Below, one piece after another: positions 23,202 through 33,735 of a stretch of 64,000 nt of DNA. The notes under the pieces are model-generated. The model was not told where the DNA came from, searched no databases, and saw only the letters and a list, made by a program, of their open reading frames with translations. Source of the DNA: Achatina immaculata (lineage: Eukaryota > Mollusca > Gastropoda > Stylommatophora > Achatinidae); contig WNKJ01000210.1 in assembly GCA_009760885.1 (NCBI GenBank), forward strand, positions 1 through 64,000, given 5' to 3'. Position 1 is the stretch's first letter. The number at the start of each line of letters is the position of its first letter. The position numbers and the translations under genes were made by a program.

Positions 23202-23926
23202 GTGTGTGCAGTAGACTTGTACAGTGGTGCCGTAGCAGGCCACCACTGTTTACACGTCAGCCATATATCGCGGCAACAAGCACTTACTCCTAAAACGCAC
23301 TGTAGTTCGGACATAGTTAAACTGGTACTCACGCACCATTCCCATAGTTTGGCAGTTAAGAACATCATGTTTCGCCATCTCCATCCCCTCCAGACCGAGC
23401 CTGATACACGTGAATTCTTTGAGGAACCCCCATTGGTGGCCTACAGACGGGACAAGAACCTCAGTGACCTTTTAGTTATAAGTCGCCTTACGACAGATGA
23501 CACATTTTATGGTACCAGACGTTGTGGACGTCGTGGATGCAACACCTGCCCGTTTGTTGTTGGGGCTAGCGAGGTTTCCTTCCCCAAGTCCACGTTATCA
23601 GTTTAGTAGGGTTTCCCCGGCACTTCATGCAATGTTATTTATGCCATTATATACAAACGTAATATGAAGTATATAGGGGAGACCGGTTTACACTTAGGAC
23701 ATCGTTTCCGTCACCATCTTAACGACGTTTCTAAGAGGGCGTGGACCCCTGTAGCAAACCACATTTGACAAATCAACCACAGGGGAAAGCAGGACATTTC
23801 TGTTAGTGCGATCCGCTTCTGTTTTTCTTATTATACATTCTCGGACAGCCCTAGAACAGCGAATTAGTTTCCAGGCTGGCGGTCTCTACCCAGCTGGATT
23901 TAACAATGTTTTCAGGTTCCTTTAAA
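23202..23926 (+). pseudogene. Penelope-like element C-terminus with GIY-YIG endonuclease
   Basis: The plus strand reads the linker LVLTHHSHSLAVKN, then PPLVAYRRDKNLSDLLV, RCGRRGCNTCPFV (Cys-rich motif), CNVIYAIIYKRNMKYIGETG (GIY-YIG core, GIY altered) and HRFRHHLNDV. It ends FQAGGLYPAGFNNVF before a stop. This order (spacer, Cys motif, GIY-YIG, terminal LxPxGxN-like block) is specific to Penelope-like retroelements, where the nuclease acts in integration. A TAG at 23604-23606, a frameshift and a TGA inside the nuclease show it is dead. The RT domain is not recognisable upstream. A poly-C run (24021-24039) follows downstream. Confidence 0.86.
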
Positions 23927-24441
23927 CTTCTTTTGATTTCCACTCATTTTCTGCGATTCATACTTTACTTTCTTCTCTAGTTCTTCATTCTTCGGTTTCA
24001 CGTTATCTCCCAGGTTCCCTCCCCCCCCCCCCCCCCCCCACCATCTACATCTTTAGCGACCTACATGCGTTTATGACCCCTGATGGTCTCCTTTCTTGAT
24101 TCATCAGTTTCACGTTGGTGTGAACACTTTGGTGTTTATTGCTCTTCCTGGGTTCGTCTCTGCGCTCCTCCCCCACCCCGATCTCTCTCTTTCCCCGCCT
24201 CTGATATGGATTGATTGTATACGCTTTACTATGTGAAAAATTTTCCTCGCCTCTAGGACGCAGTCGAGTTTTTTCTTTCTAGGAGGATACCACAAAGCTA
24301 AGTTTTTCATTTTATTTTAGTTATATGTTGTTGTGTTTGTGTATGTAATCCTTGAGAAAGGCTCACGCCGAATTACTGGATGTTGTATGTTTTTCGTTTA
24401 ATTGTTCTCATCTTACTCTCATACTTTCTATTTTTTTTCAC

Positions 24442-24552
24442 CACTCCCTCTGCCGCCGTGTAAAACTGTACCATACACCTCTGTTTACCTTTGTTACTGG
24501 AACCAGTTTTACCGCAGTCGCTATACCCTTTTATCTTTACTTGTTGACCAGT
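24442..24552 (+). repeat. direct repeat, right copy (possible Penelope pLTR)
   Basis: Same family as 21246-21349, 3.2 kb away, and located downstream of the GIY-YIG remnant. A segment TTGAGAAAGGCTCACGCCGA lies at about 24353, just upstream. Confidence 0.85.
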
Positions 24553-24781
24553 TTTTGTACGTTTTTTTTTTCTGACCGACAGTTGTATGTTTTTTTTTTT
24601 AGTTCAAGTTTGATCCAGCAGTTTTTGATAGGGAGCTGGTTTTCTTTGTTTCTTTTTTTTTTTTCTTAGAGTTTTATTGTTATTAAAGTCTGCATTATAA
24701 ATATAACTGGATGGATTGTTGGCACTATTGATTGTGCATGAATTTATGAGTTGCAGAACAGTACAGAGGTAAACATGAACC

Positions 24782-25510
24782 GTGGGTTCTGCTCCGCCCG
24801 CGTCGGGTTTTGCTGGATACCCTACAGGACCCATTGGCTATGTCTTTCCCATGCCCGTGTCCGTGGTAGACAAGTATGATGGCAACCCTGCCACTTTGAA
24901 ACCCTGGCAGGTTGATCTTGAAAAACATGTGGATCAGCGGGGCGGCGATCTTAAGATCAAGAAGAACTTGGTATATCTGTGTACGTCTGGCCCCGTGGCG
25001 GACTTCATCAAAGACCGGCTTACTTTACAGGAGTCACGGAAAGACTTCTCGGATGTCCTCATAGCCAGGTGCAGTGTACAGCATACACTACTGGGTGCTT
25101 GGTGTTCATGAACACGCATTAGACAGACCCCTGGAGAGTCTATCCAGTCCCCGGCTGACTGGATTTCACTCGCAGCAAAACTAGCATATTCTCTGGCAGA
25201 GTTGATATCTAGCATATTCTCTGGCAGAGTTGATATCTAGCATATTCTCTGGCAGAGTTGATATCTAGCATATTCTCTGGCAGAGTTGATATCTAGCATA
25301 TTCTCTGGCAGAGTTGATATCTAGCATATTCTCTGGCAGAGTTGATATCTAGCATATTCTCTGGCAGAGTTGATATCTAGCATATTCTCTGGCAGAGTTG
25401 ATATCTAGCATATTCTCTGGCAGAGTTGATATCTAGCATATTCTCTGGCAGAGTTGATATCTAGCATATTCTCTGGCAGAGTTGATATCTCCTCTTGCTT
25501 AGAGACAATT
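24782..25510 (+). pseudogene. Gypsy gag fragment
   Basis: Reads VVDKYDGNPATLKPWQVDLE and then LVYLCTSGPVADFIKDRL, in the style of Ty3/Gypsy gag N-terminal capsid sequence, followed by PADWISLAAKLAYSLAELIS. The segment coding AYSLAELIS is where the 28-bp array has expanded. No clean ATG start is visible because stops precede the open frame. A Cys pair (CYVCGK) near 25840 is a probable remnant of the CCHC zinc knuckle. Confidence 0.72.
25182..25490 (+). repeat. 28-bp tandem array, 11 near-identical units
   Basis: 309 bp of units containing CATATTCTCTGGCAGAGTTG and ATATCTAG with essentially no variation. The first unit continues the Gypsy gag frame, so the array arose by local expansion of gag sequence. 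28 bp is not a multiple of 3, so it destroys the frame. Uniformity indicates recent growth, though an assembly effect is possible. Confidence 0.97.
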
Positions 25511-25965
25511 GGTTCAGGTATTTACTGGCACTGTTAGCATGTTTCATCAAGATATAGTTGATTAGGGACAAACCAGTCGCATTTGAGACATCCGTCTTAA
25601 TTTCTTTAGATGAACATGTTATATTACGCACTGTAACCTTAATCTGTAGTTCCAGGGACAAGAGTTATTCTGATAGATCGCGTCAAAAGAAGCTGCTGTC
25701 TGCGAAAAATCCTAGTGATCAAGCCCACATTCTGCACTGGTTTCTCCATGTGAGAAGTCAACAGGACATGTGTAGCAGCAGAAGAATGACTTGCCTGACC
25801 AGGACAGGTCAAGACACAGAAACAAAGAACTGAGGCTATGTTATGTGTGTGGTAAGCCCCTTATTGTCCGGAAAGTACAGATAAATGTAATGGACAGTTA
25901 AACTGTTGAGTCGGCGCACGGTGAGCTCGAGTGCATCCGGCATCATTTGTTGACTCGAAATTCGG

Positions 25966-27300
25966 GTGTTTTTTGCTTTGACTGATTCCGAGATTTCTCA
26001 CACGTCTACAGTGCAGATGAAGATCGACACCGGTGATCATCCGCCGACTTCCAGCAAACCTTACCTTACCTTAACCTTGGTGAGTAGAGAGGTGACTGAG
26101 ACAGCATGTTGCATGATGGGATTACTAAACTCACGATCTCAGAGTGGCCTTCACCTACCTGTAGTGTTGGCGTCCAAGAAGGATATTACTCACTGTTTTT
26201 GTTGCGACTATCGTTGACTCCGAGCTATGGGTCAATCGGTGACATATCCACTTCCACTCATTGTGGATATTTTGAGCACGTTGAGAAAAGTCAGGTTTCT
26301 AGGCGCCTTGGATGCTAGATGCGGGTTTTGGTGCAGGAGATGTCCAACAGAAGTCAGCTTTCAGCTCTCATTTAGGATCGTTACAATTTCGATTTATTAG
26401 CTTTGGTCTCAAAGGGTCACCTTCTACGTTTGTCGGACTCCTGGACACGGTACTGCAAGGCCTGGCAAGGTTCGCACAGCGCCGATATCGATGACATACT
26501 GTTGTTTACGGATGGCACTATCGCGATGTTCAGATGGTCTTTGACGGATTGGTCGAAACACAAAGTCAAGCTTAAACCATCCAAATGCCACTTTGTTGCC
26601 TCATAGTATCTTGGATACGTTTTGTGTCAGAATGGCATATTTCCTGTTCCTGAGAAGGTAAGATCCATTTCCGAAATGCAGTCTCTTTTGAATGTAAATG
26701 AGGTGCGCTCTTTTCTTGGTACGTGTAGTTATTATCCTGGTTTCATTCCCTATTTTATCGGAGACTGTGGCTCCCATATTCGATCTTACCAAGAAGGGTC
26801 ACAGATTCAAGTGCACGCTTCATTGTCAGTCAGCGTTTTATTTTCTTAAAGACCGTCATGCGAAATGTCCGTTTGTCTCGCATCCTGACTTGCAGAAACC
26901 ATTTACCATGTTTACAGATGCTTCAAATGTTGCGGTAGGAGGCTGTTTGGTATAGACAGCGTATACCTCAGATAGTAGACTGTGGTCAACTTTCGAGAGA
27001 GAAGCATATGCATTCCATCAAGCCAGGCAGAAATTAAGGTGTTTTCTGGCAAATAGACATTGTGTGGTCAAGACAACCATAGACCCTAGGTGGATGCTTT
27101 TCTTAGTAAACATTAGATTCAAAATGCCAGGGTGCAGAGCCAGATGTTGGATCTCGGCAGCTTTGACGTGGAGCTCCAGTATATTAAATGGTTTCTCAGC
27201 CGACGGGCTCTCTAGAATCGATATCCCTGGAGTTAAGGTGTCTACTGAGGATGATGAGCTCTGTGATAATGCCAAAGAGAATGCTCCAATCGTAGTGCAC
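25966..27300 (+). pseudogene. Gypsy reverse transcriptase and RNase H, broken
   Basis: In order: SEISHTSTVQMKIDTGDHPP and SKPY (RT entry), CFCCDYR (usually FCVDYR), LDAGFGAGDV, QFRFISFGLKGSPSTF, then IDDILLF (YxDD box with Tyr changed) and LKPSKCHF. After frameshifts come GIFPVPEKVRSI, VRSFLGTCSYY, DLTKKGHRFKC, and the RNase H start FTMFTDASNVAVGGCLV. This is the usual Ty3/Gypsy layout. At least four frame changes were seen. Confidence 0.85.
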
Positions 27301-27479
27301 TAATATAGGGACTTTATAAAGTCCGATACGAAATCTGAGGAACAGCTTTTAGACATAGGTCGATTTGATCTTGTGACAGAACAGGAATCAAGGCGGCTCT
27401 GGCTGCAGCACGAACAGGTGCTCCGAGGTATAAGAACTTCTTTGTACATCAGGAAAGAGTCTATTTCCTTCCTAAAACT

Positions 27480-28440
27480 GATGAAGCAAGGTTGAGATTG
27501 TATGTTCCTAGTAGCATTAGGCTGCACATGTTGTTGCAGTTCTATGAAGAAAATGGACATATGAGTCGAGATAAAGTGTATTCCGCCTTGGCCTCTCGAT
27601 GTCATTGTCCCTACATATTTGCAGATTGTTACACATTAAACGTCATGATAATTTAGAGAAGACCGTATTGGAAGGATACATAATGGGAAAAAGAAAAAGA
27701 GGAAGACCAAGACGAAGATGGCTGCAAGACATCGTTGACGATCTGGAAATGGATGCAACAGCAGCAGGCCATCTTGCTCACAACCGAGAGGCCTACAGGA
27801 GTGCTGTTTGGGAGGCAAAGTTCCGCAAGGGACATGCAAATGAATAAATGAATGAATGAATACCACCATATAGTTTCTTATGGCTGATGTCGAGATCGCA
27901 ATACTGCGCACAAGAATGCACCGTTGCGGGACACAGATGTTCCGCGTTTTCCACTTCAGAGATCTCGTTGGATTTCTCAGGTACGTACCCGCTGACCTTG
28001 GCAAGAAACAAGTAAATTTTTCATGTGGTCGATTGGCGCACGTTGTGGCCAGAGTGTTTCGCTGTGCCAGATAAGACAGCGCAGAATGTGGCTGAGATCT
28101 TGTCGCAAAGGATTATTCCGTGTCATTTTACTCCATTAGTAGTAGTTGATGATGGAGCTGAGTTTGTCAGTAAGTCGCTAAAGCAACTGTTTAAGCCGTC
28201 CCATGTCCAGCTTGTCACTACGACGTTGCACCATCCGCAGAGCAACGCCAGAAAGGAAAGGATGATCGCACCCTCATCGATATTTTGTCGAAGCATATGC
28301 ATGAGATATCACAAATATGGGATGTGTTCTTTCCCATAGCTGTGGGGGGGGGGGGGCATTCGCATGGATGTGAATGAAAGCACTAGGGTGTCTCCCTTCT
28401 TCTTTATGTACGGCAGGCACTCCTGGCCACACCTGTACAA
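27480..28440 (+). pseudogene. Gypsy integrase, split by a LINE insertion
   Basis: The zinc-binding region is seen as ENGHMSRDKVYSALASRCHCPY. The LINE-A fragment 27633-27861 follows. The core resumes with VVDWRTLWPECFAVPDKTAQ, VVVDDGAEFVSKSLKQLF and TTTLHHPQSNARKERM (equivalents of DQGxEF and YHPQxNGxxER). The C-terminal part reads NESTRVSPFFFMYGR, after a poly-G run at 28344-28356. A later stretch near 28695 (THRFHVSDVHKVEL) may be the chromodomain-side tail. Confidence 0.83.
27633..27861 (+). mobile_element. LINE-A 3' fragment nested in Gypsy integrase
   Basis: 229 bp from the codons for RHDNLEKTVLEGYI to the terminal KGHANE, followed by an (AATG)n-type tail (AATGAATGAATGAATA). It is open and close to the LINE-A consensus, so it is a recent, strongly 5'-truncated insertion. 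No clear target duplication seen. Confidence 0.92.
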
Positions 28441-28946
28441 ATTGTTGCGCCCCCATATTAGGTATCATGGAGAGGACCCTACAAAAATCAGGCTGTTGCA
28501 ACAGCACCGTATGTATGTCCAAATCCTTTGCCATCTGAATTAAGTCTCGCTCCAGATAGAGGCCAGGACAGATAGGACATTCTGAGTTGCCCAACATTTC
28601 GGCTGGAGTTAGGATGGCCTGCAGAAAACATGTCCGCCATTCCAAGTTAGATGCCTGACCCCGGCTACATTCCTGGTACAGAATCAGGCTGATGGGAGGA
28701 CTCATAGGTTCCACGTAAGCGATGTGCACAAAGTGGAGCTCCTGTGGCGGGGATCAGCTTCTCGGAGCAGGCAGAATTTGCCTTCAGAGCGGTTTTTTTT
28801 CTTCCTCCTGTTGCCGAAGGAGCCAGTTCCAACAGTAGTGATTAGGAGGATGATGTTGAGTCTGAGGTCGGTAATCATTCTGCAGATCCCGGAAGATTGA
28901 TTTAGGATTGATTTGAGAAAGTGTTTTTTATGTTGGCTCTCAAAGA

Positions 28947-29188
28947 ATGAGAGAGAGACAGAGAGACAGAGAGAGATACAGAGAGAGACAAAGAGAGAGA
29001 CAGAGAGATAGAGACAGAGAGAGACAAAGAGAGAGACAGAGAGAGACACAGAGAGAGACAACGAGAGAGAGAGCAGAGAGACAGAGAGACAGAGACAGAG
29101 AGAGACAAAGAGAGAGACAGAGAGAGATAGAGAGAGAGACAAAGAGAGAGCAGAGAGACACAGAGAGACACAGAGAGATAAAGAGAGA

Positions 29189-29190
<2 letters not shown>
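28947..29190. repeat. GAGACA-rich microsatellite, left block
   Basis: Polypurine GAGA/GACA repeat, 240 bp. It ends exactly at the (ATTG)n that forms the 3' tail of the CR1-like LINE. Confidence 0.96.
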
Positions 29191-29219
<29 letters not shown>

Positions 29220-29612
29220 CTTTATTTCAAAAGGGTTAAGAATTGGGCACGCAGGCCCGTCAGACATTCTGCCCTTTATCATACATCTTTCACTCTATTC
29301 CAGACATTCTACAAATATGCTGTTCATATAACAAACATAACTAACATTGAAGCTGAGAGACATAAAATAAAATATAACATTTACGTTTCGCTTTTAAACA
29401 TTCACTCAGTACAGAAGTAACTACATACATTATAAATGACTATCTACTAAACAAAATTTTCGGGACTATTCAGAAAACAATTAATTGTATACGGTGTCTT
29501 AGGAGCAGCTTAAGATAACTTTTAAGTTTTATAATTCATGGAGGCATGTAGTCGACATCAAATAGATATTGGGAAAGCTTGCAGTTGTAGGAAGGAGTAT
29601 AATTTATATTTT

Positions 29613-32338
29613 TTATATATTATGGGAGGGTATTCCAAAATGACCAGCAGAATAACTAAAGCTTTTCTTGTAAAGATCAAGTCTAGGTTTTGGAAGACAT
29701 ATGTTGTTCAAGCGTTGGCTGCACTTTGGGCTAAATTTAAACAGGTTCCATAGATAAGGCGGGGCATGCCGTGAAAGAATTTGATGTACTAACTTGGCTT
29801 TGTTGAAGAGGAACCTGTTATTAAGAGGTAGTATTTTGATATGTTTGTGATGATTAGTTGTTTGTGCTTGATCTTTGTAACTAATAAGCTTTAGTGCTCG
29901 CTTTTGGAGAGAGCAAAGCCTCTTTGTATTTGACACTGAGCAACCATCCCAAACTGTTGAGCAGTAGTCTAAACGTGTTTGTATATGAGCTATGTAGTAT
30001 GTCTTCCTAGTGTCTTGATCTATGAAGTGCTTAATTTTAGCTAATTGGTATACTTTTTGTGCGATGAGTTTTGTCAGACATTGCACATGAGAGTTCCAGG
30101 TCAGATGTTGGTCAGTGATAAGACCTAGTGTTTTGTGCTCGCTAACGTTTTCTGTACAGAGCCGAAGTGTTGTTTTTGTTGCGTTTTGTAGTTTCTGTCT
30201 TGTTGTTATGAGCACTGATTTTGTTTTATCGGTGTTTATAATCATGCCATTATTTTTGCTCCATCCAATTAAATTGTATAACTCGACCTGAAGAGTTGAT
30301 TCTAGATTAACACAATCGTAGTCACTGGTGTAGACTGTGCAATCATCGGCAAAAAGGTCACAAGAAGAGTGTTTAAGATGAAGTGGAAGATCATTGATAT
30401 AGATAGCAAAGAGCAACGGGCCTAGAATAGAAACTTGCGGAACACCAGTGTCAACTTTAGCAGAATTTGATAGAGAATTGTTGAAGAATACTACCTGTTG
30501 TCTGTCTGAAAGAAACGATGCAATTAATTTTATTAGGTCAGGGTGCAGTCTATAAGTCTTTATTTTTCTTACAAGAATATCGTGGTCAATCATATCAAAT
30601 GCCTTTTTAAAGTCGACAAAGATGGCACCACATAGTCTGTCGTCATGTATGTTTACTAACCAGTTTTCTGTCATTGTGGTAAGAGCTGTGTGGCAGGAAT
30701 GATTGGGTCTAAAGCCTGACTGACTGTCTATGAGTAAATTGTTCTCTTGCATGTGTCGTAGAGTTATTTTGTGTATGTGTTTTTCGAGTGGTTTTGATAA
30801 TGACGATAATATGGATATTGGTCTATAGTTGGTAAGATTGTTAGATGAGCTCGATTTAAAGCGAGGATACACCTTAGCAGTTTTAAAAGCCTCAGGAAAA
30901 TAACATTTTGCAATGCACTGGTTGTAAATATATGTTACTGTATGTGAAATGACAGGTGCAGCATAACGTAAGATCTTATTATATCATCAAGCCCAGCTGT
31001 ATTGTTGTTTTTAAGGTTAAGAGATAATTGTGAACTTCACTGACTGTTAAGAATGGAATGTGTAACTGTTTAAAATCAGTACATCTGCTGTCCAGGAATG
31101 TTTGTAGTTCATGTAAGTCGCATACAGGAGCTGATACTGTGATTTAATAACGTTGATTTCTTCTCTGAAATGTGTACTTATATGTGCGCTAGTGTATGCA
31201 CGATTGATGGCTTGAGAATCAAATTCTTTTCTTTTATTTGATAGGGTATTTATGGCTTTCCAAATTGATTTACTGTCTGATTTATTCTGTATTAGATTCC
31301 TGAAGTAATTTTTTTTTCTTGTCTTATTAAGTATTGAATTTTGTTTCTGAGTGAACGGTAGATCATAAAGTCCTTGATTTTGTGCGCCCGATCACGTTCT
31401 CTCATGAATTGTAGTATTTCAGGTGTTATCCAAGGTGACTTCGTCTGGTGTTTTACTCTCACCTCTTTCATGGGGACATGTTTGTCTAATATATCTCTGA
31501 AGATCTTTAGCCAATATTCTATTGCCTCATCAGGGTCAGTTAGTTGGTACACGTGTGTAAGTGAAGATTCTTGCAAATCATTAAGGAATAATTCTAGGTT
31601 AAATTTTCTGAAGCTCCTAAATTTCATACTGATGTGATTGTGTTTAGGAAGTTTATACCCCTTTCTTGTCCACGTACAGCAGACTGGGTAATGATCATTT
31701 AACGAAGTATGAGGGATGTTACATTCAATGATGTTTTCTGGTTGGGCTACATATATATGATCTAATAATGTGGATGATACGTCTGTTACTCTGGTAGGTT
31801 TGGTGACAATTTGGCAAAGATTATAGGATAATATAATATTGCTCCAAGTTTGATGTGATTGTGTTAGATCTATGTTGAAATCTCCAAGAATGATAATATC
31901 TTTGAACCTAAAGGTTGAAACCTCATCCATCATAGTTGGGAAGTGATCGTACCACAGAGATGATGCATTTGGATTACGGTACAAAAGTCCAATAATTAAT
32001 GGACTCTGGTTTGGCATTTTAACTTCCACCCAAATACACTCTACCTCTGATGATTCGAGGTCTTCTCTACGACTAAACTGGATAGTTGTGGAGACATACA
32101 TTACTAGACCTGTTTCTAGTTTCCTGGTTGGGTCACGCCGGATCAGGTTAAAACCGTTAATTCTAATATCTTCATCGGTTATGTTCCTATTTAAACGGCT
32201 TTCGGAGAAGCCAAACATGTGGAAACTTTGATGTAATATGTGTGTTGCTTCAGGAATTTTACCTAATAGGTGATACACATTCAGATGGCCTAATCGAAGT
32301 CCTTTCTTATGTAACCATTTTTCGGTAGGTGGGATCAT
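29613..32338 (-). pseudogene. CR1-like ORF2: endonuclease and reverse transcriptase
   Basis: The ATG at 32338 (MIPPTEKWLHKKG) opens a 348-codon endonuclease frame with LNVYHL, FSESRLN, ILGDFNIDL, LLDHIYV and SLNDHYPV, the usual catalytic N, E, D, N and H positions of APE-type LINE nucleases. A frameshift in a poly-T run near 31310 and a poorly open stretch (30873-31291) interrupt it. The RT frame (30872-29613, 419 codons) then carries NYRPISILSSLSKPLEK, VDFKKAFD, GVPQVSILGPLLF and the catalytic FADD (174-177 of that frame), and ends GHFGIPSHNI. The RT would copy the element's RNA at the nicked target. Group assignment (CR1, L2 or near relative) rests on motif style only. Confidence 0.88.
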
Positions 32339-32884
32339 TTTATTTTCCTGTCTCCTGTTACTGGTTTGAAAGTAATTCCTATTATGATACTTAATACTGA
32401 AGTAAATAAACTTTTAAATACTACACAGAGACACACTCTGTATATTAAACTTTCAACTGGTACACAACTCACTAGCTGAAATAATTGGAAGCTGAAAGAG
32501 AGACGCGTCTAACTACTGAATAATTAAACGCTGAAATATGTGAATTCACTAACAAGTTGAGTAATTAAGTATATAGTTCTCACATACACACACACAGATA
32601 CAACTCACAAACTGCAACGACCTATAGAAAGTTGACAAGAATTAGAAAAATAGATACAAAAGAAGGGGCAAGAAATAAAATGCAATAATAAAATGTAAAA
32701 AGTCTAAATAAACGTAAGAATGAAGATATCAGTCACTATGTCTTGCTGAGTAATAATTCTTTTTCGACATTGCGGGTTGAAGGTTACAGTTTGTGATGGA
32801 TTACGATGATACTGCCATCAGTTTAAGGCATGTGGTGTCTGTAAGGTACCATGCCATGTGAATTATGCAGAGATAACATATAGG

Positions 32885-32970
32885 CATGACTCAAGGCTGC
32901 AGGGCTAAATTGCAACAAATACTGCAGCATGACTCAAGGCTGCAGGGCTAAATTGCAACAAATACTGCAG
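32885..32970. repeat. exact 43-bp tandem duplication
   Basis: Two identical adjacent copies beginning CATGACTCAAGGCTGCAGGG, at the 3' end of LINE ORF1. Confidence 0.97.
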
Positions 32971-33562
32971 CTCCAGATTTCTTTGAGGATGTTGCATGAA
33001 ACGTGCTTGTGTGTTGAGCTCTTCCAATGAGCTCTGCGACGGAGGAAGAATCCTGACGTTGCTGACGCTCGTATCAGCTCGTCTGACCGTCTGAGGCTGA
33101 CATGAGGGTAGGGGTGGAAACATTGTGTCATAGTCGGTGGTTTGCTGTTGAACAGGTGGTGTAGATTTGGAGGTCCCTTTGGTTTTAGTGCTCGGAGTAG
33201 AGCTGGCTTTATTGTTTTTTTTTTGTTGGACGTGGGTATTGTTTGTGGACATCCAACTGTACCGCGTCTTTCTGTAGTGTACGTTCTGGAAACTTTAGAT
33301 TTTTGGCAAGGATGCTGGTACCAAGTTTTGATGTATGTTTGTGGTCCCTGTACATCCGTTTCTTCGGGGCACCAGAGGTTGAGATGAAGAACACAGTGTG
33401 GTCTATGAAGACAATGTTGTTAACACGACAGTATGACTGAAGTGCCGTGTTGTTGATGTCTACCAGGCGGCGTCCAGGACCGGAGCAGGGTGGAATGATG
33501 GAAGATAGGTAGATGGCTGCAGTCGGATACTTTTCCTTGATGGCGGAAGTCAAAGCCTGCAT
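32905..33562 (-). pseudogene. CR1-like ORF1 with SGNH/GDSL-type esterase domain, 5'-truncated
   Basis: The minus strand reads SAIKEKYPTAAIYLSSIIPP, DINNTALQSYCRVNNIVFID and YRDHKHTSKLGTSILAKNL. The last matches the block V Asp/His region of the SGNH hydrolase domain found in ORF1 of many CR1/L2-type LINEs. The GDS serine block is missing because the element is cut at about 33577. A frameshift in an A-run (33217-33227 on the plus strand) joins it to a Ser/Thr/Gln-rich tail (STNNTHVQQKKNNK) ending near 32905. The role of the esterase in retrotransposition is not settled; nucleic-acid or membrane binding has been suggested. Confidence 0.8.
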
Positions 33563-33576
33563 GTCGGAACGTCTGA

Positions 33577-33735
33577 CGAGAGACAAAGAGAGAGCAGAGA
33601 GACACAGAGAGAGACAAAGAGAGAGAGAGACAGAGGGAGAGAGACAAAGAGAGAGCAGAGAGACACAGAGAGAGACAAAGAGAGAGAGACAGAGACAGAG
33701 GGAGAGAGAGAGACAAAGAGAGAGAGAGAGAGAGC
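33577..33735. repeat. GAGACA-rich microsatellite, right block
   Basis: Same composition as 28947-29190, including the run GACAAAGAGAGAGCAGAGAG found in both. Confidence 0.95.

Larger units (their letters stand above)
24782..28920 (+). mobile_element. Ty3/Gypsy-type LTR retrotransposon, internal region only
   Basis: Gag, zinc-knuckle remnant, RT, RNase H and integrase follow in Ty3/Gypsy order over 4.1 kb. Many frameshifts and stops break it into short frames. Flanking LTRs are not recognisable. It is interrupted by a 28-bp tandem array (25182-25490) and by a LINE-A fragment (27633-27861). It is more GC-rich than its neighbours. Confidence 0.88.
29191..33577 (-). mobile_element. CR1/L2-group LINE, nearly full length
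   Basis: A 4.4-kb minus-strand element. From its 5' side it has ORF1 with an esterase domain (33562-32905), an ORF2 with APE endonuclease and RT (32338-29613), a ~390-bp 3' UTR and an (AATC)n tail (29191-29220). It lies between two blocks of the same GAGACA microsatellite, so it was inserted into one. The 5' end is cut within ORF1. Frameshifts are few, which makes it the best preserved LINE in the window. Truncated relatives are at 54431-54968 and, more diverged, at 44150-44212 and 46674-47288. Confidence 0.92.

Noticed and set aside
24353..24372. Hammerhead ribozyme near the Penelope repeat
   Set aside because: The GAAA-like and CTGATGA-like core blocks are not both present.
28902..29282. 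Ser/Leu-rich open frames over GAGACA microsatellites (also at 33420-33913)
   Set aside because: Translations of simple repeats. Only the part after the microsatellite at 33562 reads as LINE ORF1.
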